From Amanita rubescens (taxonomy: Eukaryota > Basidiomycota > Agaricomycetes > Agaricales > Amanitaceae), in contig WION01000007.1 in assembly GCA_015039365.1 (NCBI GenBank), positions 1 through 64,000 of the forward strand: 64,000 nucleotides of DNA, read 5' to 3'. This document shows positions 34,884-46,000 of the stretch, piece by piece. The translations under genes were made by a program, and so were the position numbers. Numbering within the stretch: the first letter of the stretch is position 1; every line of letters begins with the position of its first letter. The notes under the pieces are model-generated. The model worked only from the letters and a program-made list of their open reading frames with translations, did no database searches and was not told the DNA's origin.

Positions 34884-37027
34884 ACGCCGTAGTTTGGCGA
34901 TGAGTTCGGATGTTTAACCCCAAGGCGCCGTAATATTCGGTGATTGAACTGCCCTTGCCACAGATACGATGACTCCTCTCGCGGAGAAGCTCTACCATCC
35001 TCTTTAGCTGATTACTGGTGATCGTCTCGGTTTGTTTTACCTACTACCTGGACCGTTTTTACGTGATCCATAGTGTTCTCCTCGGACGAGATACTTACTT
35101 GACTCGATGCCACGCCACTTACTTATAATATCTATGATATATTTTTATGCATCATGTCCCCACGTATGTGCTCCATCCTGTGATCTTATCGCAATTAGGA
35201 CTAGCACCTGAAATCATATGCTATAAACCCTTCAACGTGATGTCATCTGTTCGCGTAACGCATCGCGCTAATCGGACATGAGATTAAGGTGTGAGATAAG
35301 CTGCATCTTACATACATACATAGTGAGTTTAAGGTAGAGCGCTTCTAAATGTGCTAGCACGGGTTTTCCTAGAAAGGAGCGTGACGCTCGGCTAATGGCG
35401 TCACCTGTAAGCAAAGGTCTGCTGACCTGCGCCGCTCCTCGACGGTTCCGGTATATATGTACCTAATCTATGGTTTGAATTTCGGGACGGCCATTTTTTT
35501 GGGACCCGAGCGCGCTATCTAATGCGGATGCGCTAAGTCGCCACCGAGGAACGCCGCTTTGCATGACGGCGGCAATCCGAGTTCAAGGGATGCAGCAGTT
35601 AACATTCTCGAGCGTATCGATGCCGTAGCTACAACCATGTGTGCAAAGTACGCAATCTGAGGGTGGCCACGGCCCCAGATGCTCGCTCCATCCATTGTTA
35701 CTTATTTTCGGTTACTTATGCGGACGGGTTCCTAGATCAGCCACTGGCGATGGCTGTCACTCGCGTCACTTGTCAACTTGATCCCGTTTATAGCATGACA
35801 TGTCCACAGCAGCGATAAGCGGAGTTAGACGGAATGGACAAGGTCTGTTGAGGCACCGTGGAACGGAATGACGTCTCCCAGGGCTGTTGGCCCGCGGCCA
35901 CGTCACTGTGCTTGCGCAAGCTGGAGAAAAGTATTTTGTATTGCTGTGGGTTGTGACATTTAGTCAACAAGTCCGGAGTGATTATACAGATGTGGTTAAT
36001 ACAAGCCACCCTCCTCCCTGATCTCAAGCATTTATCACCGCTGGGCGGCGGGCCACGGCGTTTTCACACCTATGCCGTCAGGTTTACCATATTGGGCACG
36101 CTGTCAGCTGCGAACAGGGGAATCACTCAGTGGGGGTGTGCATACGACACAAATACAACCACCGTTCATATCTCATGAGCAAACCCCTGATGCTTTCAGC
36201 GTCCTGGAATGGGACTTTGAGAACGGATTAGTGAACAAAGACATCATCATCCGGGACGCCTCACAAGGTTTGTGGAGGCTTGGGCATCTTTCGCATCTGA
36301 AAAAGTTTTGCGATGCCTCTGACTCAAGAACGATACTTACGTGAAGGGTCGACTGTCTATCAGCTTAGTGTGACGACATCGCCGCACAAATGTAACGTTT
36401 GAAAAATAATGGCTAAATTCGATCGGAGGCGGAGGATCATGCTGGACAGTCACTGGTATAGTGCCCCATTGAGAAATGAAAGCTAATGGGTAACGTACAG
36501 CTAAATTGACTCCAATGGAGGAAGAAAGCAAAGAAAGAAGTCCTGTTACACGTTTTGGAGCAGTAGTACCCCTGTGTGATCAGCAATTTTTCAAGCTTAA
36601 TATCTCTTTAAAATACTCAATGCTCGACTCTGATACTGGAATTGGAGGGAATTGGAGGGAATCGGTACGCTGCACTTTGAGGGCCCTAAAGCGCCTCAGA
36701 AGCCTATGACTAAATCTGCGGAGGGTCATGTGCATGATGCCACTATAATTGGACAATACTCATTCATCAACGGCCGTCGCTATGTCTGCGGCAGCGTAAA
36801 GTTTTGCGGAGCACGTCGAGTCCTTCTATGGCCTTGCGCAGACGATTTGACGACAGTAATGCAGCTCTCTAGTAGGATCAATGAAAGCCTTCGCAAGCCT
36901 TGCGCTTCTGGTTGCACGAGGCAATGTCAATCATGCTGGCATGCATCATGTTTCGTGACTGGCATGTCACAACCTGAGACAACTGTTTTATACATCTGCC
37001 GGTGGCCTTATACTTGCACGACTTCTG
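34884..37027. other. Intergenic region, about 2.1 kb
   Basis: The best frame is a plus ORF with true ATG at 36,072-36,344 (90 codons) containing FSVLEWDFENGLVNKDI and DASQGLWRLG. It could be an exon of an unrecognised gene. Nothing else is supportable. Confidence 0.3.
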
Positions 37028-38013
37028 ATGCCTTCAATCGCAGCGACACGATCCGTAAATGCACGGTACAAACCATCCTACTTGCCCGTCGCCGTCATCA
37101 CAGGTGGCACTTCTGGTATTGGGAAGCATACAGCACAGGCGCTCGCCAAATACACCAAGGGGAATGCGCACATAATATTAATTGGACGGAACGAAGCGGC
37201 CGCCAAAGATATTATCGAGTCGTTTCCAAAGCCTACTAGACCAGACGCTCATCCGGATTGGAAACACGAATTCATCCATTGCGATGCCAGGGTGATGAAG
37301 AACGTTCATGCGACTTGCAAATCTATTTTAAATCGTGTCTCAAGAGTGAACTTTCTCGTCCTCTCCCATGGATACATGGATTTCAAGGGGAGAGAAGAAA
37401 CGGAGGAGGGAATTGACATAAAGATGGCATTACGGTATTATTCGCGATGGATGTTTACCCATGAGCTTTTGCCTTTGCTGAGGAACGCAGGAGAAGCAAG
37501 GCAGAAAGCGAGCGTCTTGACCATCATGGGCGCGGGATGGGGACCAAAGGTTGACCTGGACGACTTGGACCTGAAGAAAAAATATACGGGTATGGGGTGC
37601 TCGTTTACCACTTTATCTTACAATGATTTGATGATGGCGGTCTGTACTACCTCTTTCGTATGAGTGTAAGCAACTGAAACATATTGCAGGAGTTTGCTGA
37701 CAGAGAACCCGGTATCGCTTTTACTCACATTTATCCGGGGGTGGTGGACACGCCAGCGTTACAAACTGTCCATTGGGCCTGGCGCTTGTTCCTATACACC
37801 CTCGCGTGGTTCAGGCCCGAAACGGCAGAGAATTGTGCAGAGTACATGCTCTACGCTTTGATTGAGGGCAGAGAGGGAGCCTCTTTCCGGAACGAGACAT
37901 CAGACGACATTGGTTTTGTGAGGTATCATGGGACGAAGGAGTCAGAAGCGAAGTTGTGGGAACACACGGTGCAGTTGATCGGCCAGGCTGGCCAGGAAGG
38001 GGATGGAAACTAA
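37028..38013 (+). CDS. Short-chain dehydrogenase/reductase-like protein
   Basis: Exon 1 starts at ATG 37,028; the intron is most likely 37,640-37,689 (50 nt; GTCTGT donor, TTGCAG acceptor), giving SYNDLMMA joined to EFADREPG. A GTATGA donor at 37,658 would also be in frame but makes a 32-nt intron. The product is about 311 residues. The N-terminus has the Rossmann motif TGGTSGIG, then HIILIGRN and VNFLVLSHGYM. The usual YxxxK catalytic pair is not visible; the equ­ivalent region reads TTLSYNDLM, as in a fungal SDR subgroup. FTHIYPGVVDTP matches the conserved PG-x-V-x-T. An NAD(P) binder of unknown substrate, probably cytosolic. Confidence 0.85.
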
Positions 38014-38462
38014 TACCCTGCTGTACTTCTATTTTGGGAATTTTTTTTTCGGCGCTATTCACACTTACCGACTCACTGGCCATGGGTTTCCAGCGATAGG
38101 ATCGTAATAGAACCTCAGATGCATTGTAAGTTATTTTCCGTTTGCTATGTCTGCTGTGGAGTTAAGCGACTAAGATGCGGGAGAGCACATGGATGGGTGT
38201 GTCCATGGTGCTCAGCAATTTTCGACGCGGTCACTGAAGATGGGGACACGAGAGGGTTGAGCAAGATCGGGAGTACTTTAGATGCCTGACTTTTTCCGCA
38301 GGTTTTCAGAAATCATTTCAACCCTACCTCAAGGACGAACTTTGATTTTCGACCCTGGTCGGACAAATATGGCTAGACTGAATTGTTGGCCATGTATTTC
38401 TCTCGTGGTCACCTCTTTCATCACAGCGTCCTCGCTTCTGCTCCTTTTCCCCTTCGTGCACT

Positions 38463-39966
38463 ATGTCCGACTTCCAGAGGAGCTTGCTCGACTCCTTTGA
38501 AGCATCGCTCCTGGTTTCATCCACGATGTGGGGCATGACGACACTCCAAGCAATCTCCTATTATCGTACTTTTCGAACGGACTACATCATGCTGAAAGTG
38601 TCGGTGAGGGCGCATTTAAAAATGATGAAAAATGACATAATTTGACCGTATACTGGTTAGGTCGGCGTGATATGGTACCGTCCCTCCGACTTTCGCGGGC
38701 CATTTCTAACCTTCAGCAGGGCGTTCTACACAACTTACCTTGTGTGCTTCGCGTACGGTTTTCACCAGCTGATGACAGCGATTGGACCGGCCGTCGGGGT
38801 AATACCAGTTACAATCAACATAGGTTCTTTTTTTGCGTCGTTCACTCAGTGCATGGTCCAGGTAAGTCTCTTTACTCCGTTCTGTAACCTGCCTCCCTCA
38901 TCTCGTCTTGCGCTAACTCTAAAATGATTAATCGAACTCGTTAGGCTATTTACGTGTACCGGATCTATCGCTTATCGAAGAAACACTTCATCTCAATCTC
39001 ATGCTGGATAGTCATCTTTTATAATCTATGCGCAGGCATGGCCTATAATAAGATTTTCTTCAATCAAAATCCAGCAGTCTTCGTTAGGCTTGAAAAACAG
39101 TTTGAATGGCTATTCATTTCTTGGTACAGTGCCACAGGGGCTGTGGACCTTGTGATTACGGGGACCCTTTGTTACAAGTTGCTCAGGATGAGGCGGAATG
39201 AAGGTATGAATAACACGCCAAGGTGAGTGATACTAGTATGTGTCTTGAGCAACTTGACGCTCATTCCGCGCTAGATCTTCGGATATACTAGAAACGGTGG
39301 TGCTATGGACGGTCCGTAAGTCTTTTCTCCTCCCGAAACTTAAACTCTCGTTGAAACTTCAAAAGAAACAGGCATGATTACAAGGTAACCCTTTTTCACT
39401 ACGATGCTCTTAAACCGTCTTTAAATGGCGAGCTAGCATACTCGCCGTCGCTATTGTCGTTCTTGTAAGTGTCCAGGTGTGATCGTGCCCGCTTATGGCT
39501 TATTCTTGACATGCAGTACTACACTGTCGCTAACCCAGGTTGGTTGCCCGATGCATGTGACAGGTGGCATTTTCTTATTCGGCTACAGGTCCCTGGATTT
39601 CTCTCACATCAATCATCACAAGCGGTAGGTATCAGAAAATGATCGCCGAGCACTGGCTAACGTAATCGCTATTAGTATATGCCCTGTCGCTGGTAACTCT
39701 GTGAGTGACTCCCGAGACGCCAAAGGCGTGCCTCATCCTTGGACCGTACAGATTGAACGGTCGATCTATACTGTTGAAGAACCAGTCTGATCGGAGCGAA
39801 GCTACCACGGCCGACACGTTGACGACACCTATAATTTCCGGCATCAATCATAGTATGCAAAGTGTGAGTCCCTCATTTTTGCCTAGCGATCAAGGTTGCT
39901 AATTTATATTAGGATACATTCGAACTCAAGCAATTCGACAACGATAACCACGGCAGCCCGTGTTGA
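38463..39966 (+). CDS. DUF6534-type multi-pass membrane protein
   Basis: About ten short exons, including 38,463-38,603, 38,661-38,861, 38,945-39,222 and 39,275-39,315, then several tiny exons to the TGA at 39,964-39,966; all phases checked are consistent. The product has the family order: SSTMWGMTTLQAISYYRTF, VGVIWYRPS, a long hydrophobic stretch ending FFASFTQCMVQ, VYRIYRLSKKHFISI, FISWYSATGAVDLVI, SILAVAIVVLYYTVANP, and ALSLVTLLNGRSILLKNQ near the C-terminus. DUF6534 proteins have about seven membrane spans, are very numerous in mushrooms, and have no known function. The C-terminal tail is polar and cytosolic (DTFELKQFDNDNHGSPC). Confidence 0.85.
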
Positions 39967-41249
39967 GCATGAAGAGGACAATACTACGTTAATTTTTCGG
40001 CCTCCAACAATACCCCACATTTGAACGATATTTTGCCCGCCCAGCATACAAGACGCCTTAATTTGTATCTGTAGAATGCGGTAGGCCTTGGCCACCGCCT
40101 AAATTTTAGCATCCCAGGGCAAGTGAATTATATCGTATCCACTTATCGTATATAGTAGTCACCTTTGATTGTATTTTTACTGTGATGAAATGACCATGAT
40201 ATAGTCCCTATAAAATCAGGGTAAGATGACGATGAATAAGCAAACAAGAATGTACTTTGGACCCCCGATCCCTCGGATTCGAGCAACAGCCTCTGGATCA
40301 AAAGGTACTGACCGAAAGTCGGGAAGATTGTCGTTCAGGGATCGCGTCGTTAGAGAATAAGTTAACGTGATTATATCAGGGTTGGAACATGAGACCGCAG
40401 TTTCGTAATGGTAGTGTACGGCATGCCAAACGGTGACGGTGCCTTGCCTCCACTGAGTCCTCCCTCAGAAAACTGGCCGTACTACAATGGTATTCCAAGT
40501 TGGGACCTTTAAATTTCATAGCTCCACGTGTCCACTGTCCTGTGAAATATTCGTCATGTGTCCATTTTGAAGCCCTAAATTTTCCGCGCTTTATAGGGCC
40601 CGTTGTGTTCGTTAGCCGATGATAACGATCACAGGGCCAACAGCACCCGCGCCTTTTCTGGTTCTAGACGTGGGTAGTAACTTGAATGGCACCTAAAGAG
40701 GGAAAGTATCATCCACTATTGGATTAGCGGATCAGCAGGTCAGTTGCAAATTTCCATTGAGGCAACGACAATTGAATTGACCCCAATACTGAGAACTAAT
40801 AGCGTGTGGGAGACTCGGACGCGTTGACGGTTTCTTTGTATCTTGTGGGTTCCCCACCTGTGTCTCATAGCCAAGTGAGCTTCCGTGTGTCATAGTCGAC
40901 ATTGTAAACATAAGTAAAACATCAATCAGATGAGCGTATTTTAGGAAATAAACTTTTGATATCATTGATGTCCATAGAATGAATCGTTGACGCGGCCGAT
41001 GATGAGAGGAACGCTGAGAAACGGAGAACATACTAATACTAATATTATATGCATATGGACCATGAAGATGCTATAAGTTGAATCGCCGAGTCGAACTAAC
41101 AGTAAACGCCAACCATGTCTGAGAAGCACGTCGGAGTCGCGATGGCGCACGAGATAACTTGGATTGTGTAACACAAAGTTCCATTGTGAAAAGAAAATAT
41201 GGCAGACAAGGATACGAGTACATTTCGCGAAAATCCCAAGCATTTAGTA
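39967..41249. other. Intergenic region
   Basis: I see no gene model here on either strand; the longest frames have no recognisable motifs. Confidence 0.35.
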
Positions 41250-41687
41250 TTACAACTCTAAGTTTACATTGAAATAGTTGTCTAAACCCGCATAACTGAG
41301 CCCGAGAATGGCTGCATTTGGGAAGTGCGCCCGGACATCGTACAGTGCGCGCAGGACGTCTGCGACGGTAATGAACTGCGATGAAGAGCGCACCTCCAGT
41401 CTGAAATGGGATGGTAATCTTAATACCACCGTCGACAGACAAGGGGTTGTGGCCGGTAAGAATTCGAAATACTCCCAATGATCCACTGGAAGTACTGACT
41501 CTGGCCAGGACGAGATGGCATACCTGATACAGTAAGGATGACCTCGTAGAAGATAATCGGCTAATATGGTGCGAGTGGAGTAAGGAACCCAGCTCAGTAG
41601 ATTGATTTGATGCGTCGAGACGTCGGGTCGAGATAACCCTGCAGCGTTAGGCGCCTGTAGCGCTGATGTGGAAGGTGCAACTGGCAT
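41250..41687 (-). CDS. Short DUF6699-related protein, paralogue 7
   Basis: An open frame from ATG 41,687 encodes 145 residues: WVPYSTRTILADYLLRGHPY, SSWPESVLPVDHWEYFEFL, PATTPCLSTVVLRL, FITVADVLRALYDVRAHFPN, GLSYAGLDNYFNVNLEL. It is closest to paralogues 1 and 3. Those have an extra first exon; here a TAG acceptor just upstream (CCATAG near 41,700) suggests a lost or unfound first exon, so the N-terminus is uncertain. It is the only member right of the SDR/DUF6534 genes. Confidence 0.72.
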   Translation of the reverse strand: MPVAPSTSALQAPNAAGLSRPDVSTHQINLLSWVPYSTRTILADYLLRGHPYCIRYAISSWPESVLPVDHWEYFEFLPATTPCLSTVVLRLPSHFRLEVRSSSQFITVADVLRALYDVRAHFPNAAILGLSYAGLDNYFNVNLEL

Positions 41688-41763
41688 TGGTGTAAGCTAT
41701 GGTAGAATTGGGTTAAACGCTGATAACAGTAGGGAAACGAGGAACATACTGATGATTGTTGCG

Positions 41764-41961
41764 TCAATTGGAATATAGATGAGTTCGCTCTGGGTAATCA
41801 CTGAGAACGAGCTCGACCGGAATTGTCGTCCGGTCCAAACGACCGGCGAGGCTTATGCGTTGTAATGGTGGGATGGGAACTGCGCTACCCAACAATATAC
41901 GGACGCCAATGCAATAGGAAGTCCTATGGTCGCCTTCGATAGGTGATCGACATAACGCCGA
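41764..41961 (-). pseudogene. ATG-less open frame upstream of paralogue 7
   Basis: About 65 minus codons are open from a GTTAG acceptor to a TGA and read like protein (SPIEGDHRTSYCIGVRILL, PIPPLQRISLAGRLDR, TTIPVELVLSDYPER). The layout is faintly like the substrate-binding part of Hsp70-like proteins, but I would not name it. Probably an exon of a decayed gene or of an unresolved neighbour. Confidence 0.3.
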
Positions 41962-44017
41962 CTAACCGGGACGTCGAGAGGGCATCATAACAAGGCAAAG
42001 TGTACATGATTCCTGGGTGACGGCACTTGGGTACTCTACATCATTGGGGTCAGAGATGTCAATAAGACTTGGAGTCGCGCACCTGAATGGTAGTACAGTG
42101 TCATTTCGCGGCCGGGCTCCGAAGCAGTCTGAATGTATCGGGGGAGGAGGGTCTCAAGTGCGGAGGGCACGAGACTCCTCCCCCTTGGAGAGACGTTGAA
42201 ACGTTGAGGTCTGACTCCACATTGGCTGAATGTGACGGTTTTTTATAAGTTATCGAAAGGCATTTGGCGTTATTTGTCCTACGGACAATCCCGTACATCC
42301 TCGTACATCGGACAAGGACAAGTACCGTTATGTTCAAGTTATTGTGTCTATCTAAGGAACATACAATGGATTTGGAGCAGAAGGCCCGCGGTAGGCTGTG
42401 CATCCTCGAGCGCTGTGGGATACTGGATCTATATCTGGGTGACTGATATCATTGTGAGTCATGTTAAGGGCGCTGCATTAGTGCGATTTCCTAATTTTGA
42501 TGAAGCTTGTTCTTCACTCTGGGAAAACAGGTTGTCAAAGTTGACCTCCACAATGTGATGGGCCCGGACGGGGTTACAGCTTGCTTTGAGTTTCAGAGCT
42601 TGAATGTCTAGGGAGCGGTACAGGTAAACAAAATTGAAACTGGGGTTGTCGCTGCAGCGACGCGGTCATTGATAAGTATATTTTTATTATCTCGTCCTTG
42701 ACGATAAGAAAATGACCATCTGAAGACGTCACCTTCCGGGCGTCTAGAGCCGAAGATATGGCCCTTCTTCCTGGCCTGGTGGAGACTGATGTCAAAAGGA
42801 GGATTCTGGACACCGAGAGGTACCTGACACTTACCGGCTGACAGGGGCGATTTCACGGGGCGTTGGTGTCGGGGAACAACCTGCGCCTTTCATTCCGGCA
42901 ATCTAAATCACATCGTTAGACATGGACACCGAGTACAATTCGCTGAGCTCACGAAGATATATATAGCGGAGGAGCGAGAACATCGCCTGAGAATGAAGAT
43001 AGTCCTCCTGCACTCGAAAAATTGACGCTGTCTTATGATCTTGATGAAGCCCAGTCAAACCGCGTAATTTTCAGACGATAAAAGTCCTATGCCACGTAGG
43101 AATGTTAGTTGTCACGGCAAACGTATCGGCAAATGGAAATTAGAGAAAGGAATGGTGAAGGAACCTTGTGCCACAGACCTGCATACTTTGTGGATCCGGC
43201 GATAGGGCAACGGGCGAATCTAAAAAAATCTCTCACCAACTTGTGCCGCGTCCGTGTCGTCGTCGCAAGTTATCCTTAGCAAACTAGCAGTACTGGTTCT
43301 GCTCTGAATCGCCACAGATGAGCCAATTTTTCGGACGTAAAAGTCCTTCTTACCTTCAGCCAATTTCTACCACATAACGGGTTTCCCCGAATCACGGAAA
43401 ACTGTCACCTGCAGGGTATTGCAGACATTAATCAGATAACTTGTACAGCATTCATTCGTAGTTTGGGCATTCTCGTACCGATTTCCGAGTCGTTTGAAAC
43501 GGAAAAGGAAGTCACGGTGGGAGGGAGATGGTGTGACATTTGCGCATGTTTGCACCACGCTCCGATTTCCCGCCATTTCCCGCCGTTCGGTCTCAACTCT
43601 TCCGTCGTGCAGGTTCCGCCTCTGGACCTTGTGACGATGGCAGAGGATCTTCACCGTCGTTTGTCTTCTTCGTGTTCTGGGCCATAGTCGACCCAGGGAC
43701 CGCCCGCACAGTAGTGGTTTGCGATGGTGAAATGGTCACGGTCGAAACACCTTTTCCCTGCAATGATGTATTCTAGCTTTTACAAATCAAACCATCAATA
43801 TTTTAAACATCGTAAAGAATGAGATACGCGTCGGGTAATCAAAGTTCTCCTGCTCCCGAACGTCTGAGACGAACGCGGCTCCGACGGTGGCCTGCTGTAC
43901 CTGGTAATCGTCAGATCTCGAATGTCTGAACAAACATACGCCCCGGTGCTACAAGCCGGAATGAGACAAGGCGGCACAAGGAAAATCTTTGCAAGGGCGA
44001 AGCAGGCGCTTGGCGTC

Positions 44018-44215
44018 TCAAGTTTTAACAACGGTGTATAGAGGTATTGCGCCCCTCAGCTTGCTACACGTCTGTGCGAGTTGGGCGCAATCATCAAGGT
44101 CCGGAATCCTTATGGTGGCATCCTTCCCTTTTGTGTCGTACGATACCCGCAGAGGCGGTCGCATTGTCTTCATGTCAATCCAAAAACAGTTTATACTCCA
44201 TGACTCATTCCTCAT
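44018..44215 (-). CDS. Hypothetical ORF in duplication unit A
   Basis: A 65-codon minus frame with ATG reads like protein (SWSINCFWIDMKTMRPPLRV, RIPDLDDCAQLAQTCSKL). In unit B the same sequence has lost one G (near 46,990) and is then deleted, so B cannot make it. No family recognised; it may be one exon of a larger gene. Confidence 0.3.
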   Translation of the reverse strand: MRNESWSINCFWIDMKTMRPPLRVSYDTKGKDATIRIPDLDDCAQLAQTCSKLRGAIPLYTVVKT

Positions 44216-45359
44216 GGCACGTTTTCCAAAAGCCGCTAGTCAATAGCATATATCAAAGAAACACCGACACAGTTATCCGCCGGTTCCGATATTATCGCGG
44301 TTCTCCTGTCTATATTACTGGGTGCCGCCGGGAACACGAAGCTAATCCTAAATTGAGCGTTCTTGATATCCCTGGTTGGCTCCGCGGGCGGGAACGTAGG
44401 TAAATGCCGCTATCATCCCTGAACAGGCCCTTTTTCGACGGTATGACGCATCGACATACCTTCTTTTCTTTCGCTGCTCACGCGTCTGCGACAGGCTATG
44501 GCGACTAGCCATCAATGAATTCACGTTCTTCCGCGGTGGTCTTCTGATTCAACGTCCGATATAACCTGGGAAGCATTCGATGGTGTAATATCATGATGGT
44601 GGCGCAGATCGATATGGAAGACACTCTCGGTCATTCGGAGTTGGCTTTAGCCGGTATGCAATTATGGCTTCTTTTCGCGTCGACGATGTATCTGCTACCT
44701 ACAACACGCGGTCTCCACTCGTCAATATCCCTGTCGGTTCAGCTTCGTTTGCCGATACGACCGGCCAACTACAAAAGGTGTTTGGATGGGTAGTCTTGAC
44801 GGATCTTACTGACATATGTCTTTATTGTTGACTCGACCTGTGAGATCACTGGTGCAAGCGCGAGGCAGAACAATCAAGGGACCATCACATCTTACGGATT
44901 GCCTGTCAAAGCCTTGACAGGACGCCAAAACGTGGTTTAGTGGAAGAATGTCGGACCGGATCTATTGTCTAACTGCGCGAACAAACATATGCCCACCAAC
45001 GCCCACAATTACTGCAAGCGGAAACGAACAGAGAACTCTCGACGCATGAATTTTTACATCAATAGGTTCATAGATCATCATGCGCATTCTGATAGACTAC
45101 TGCCGTGAATAACTACAAATTCCTCGAAGTGATGAGAGGATTTCTTCCGAACTGAAAAGTATTGACCTGAAAGTCAAACTCCTCAAAGTGATAACGTGGG
45201 ATTGAAATCTCTGATTTACGTGCAGACGGTGGCAAATGAGATACAAGTACACAAGCACGTTTATACAGAAACGTAGAAAGATTAGACTGAACAGAAAAGA
45301 ACACCGATATCAGTCTGTACTGGTTTCCCGGTATTCTACTTAGATCTGAAAGGACAGAG

Positions 45360-45870
45360 TCAGTCATGAAGAGTGGATGCCCAAGAATTTATGAAACTCA
45401 CGGCGATGATGTTGACATTCTGTCGTGCAAAGAAGAAACCCTCACTGCTGCCGTGATTGATCGAGAACTTTCCTGCGAGACGTGGCTCAGATGCCGAAAC
45501 ACCATTTGCCTCGATCACAACAGACTCTTCTTCGCCCGGTTTCACTAGATGAAGTTGGGAGGCAGTTTTGTTTCTGACCTCCAGGAGCTGCGGCTAAGGT
45601 ATGGTTCGGCGCATGAGATGATGAGCGAATATCCTTTGATTGTGACCAAGACGTTGGACGTACTCTGGGCTGTCCCTCAAACAGCTGGATGGTAAGGACA
45701 GACTCTCCCCCGTAGTTAATAGAAAAAATCTCCAGGTCATTAAATTTGACCAAATACGATCCTGCTTGACCCTCGTACTCTTCTTCGGCCTTCACTTCCT
45801 TGGACTCATGGCCATCAATAATCAGTTGAAGGGGGTCAAAGAAGTGGTTTTCAAATGTGGCGGTGGACAT
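45360..45870 (-). CDS. 144-aa hypothetical protein, duplication copy A
   Basis: Exon 1 45,870-45,664 (69 codons), a 76-nt intron (GTACGT donor, CCGCAG acceptor) and exon 2 45,587-45,360 join in phase 0. The product looks beta-rich and acidic: FENHFFDPLQLIIDGHESK, GSYLVKFNDLEIFSINYGG, then EVRNKTASQLHLVKPGEEES, GKFSINHGSSEGFFFARQ and a hydrophobic end. No signal peptide. Family unknown; the NxT...pG-E-E pattern recalls small fungal beta-sandwich proteins, but that is inference. Copy B at 47,572-48,082 has the same exon lengths. Confidence 0.6.
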
Positions 45871-46000
45871 CTACGGTCGAACGACTATGATGAGAACTTG
45901 GTGGTAAAGAACCTGAGGTTTATGAGACTATCTTGTGACTCAGTAGTTGGAATTAGGTGGAGCGATCGAGACATCGGAGCCCGATCTCGTGCCTACGTCG

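Larger units (their letters stand above)
42754..45999. repeat. Tandem duplication, unit A (3.25 kb)
   Basis: Unit A repeats in the same orientation as unit B at 46,001-48,285. Both begin at GATATGGCC-TTC and end with a GGTGGAGCGA-CGAGACATCG block. Unit A has three segments missing from B: about 43,120-43,290, 43,870-44,050 and 44,592-45,245. Elsewhere identity is high, with scattered substitutions and small indels. Confidence 0.92.
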
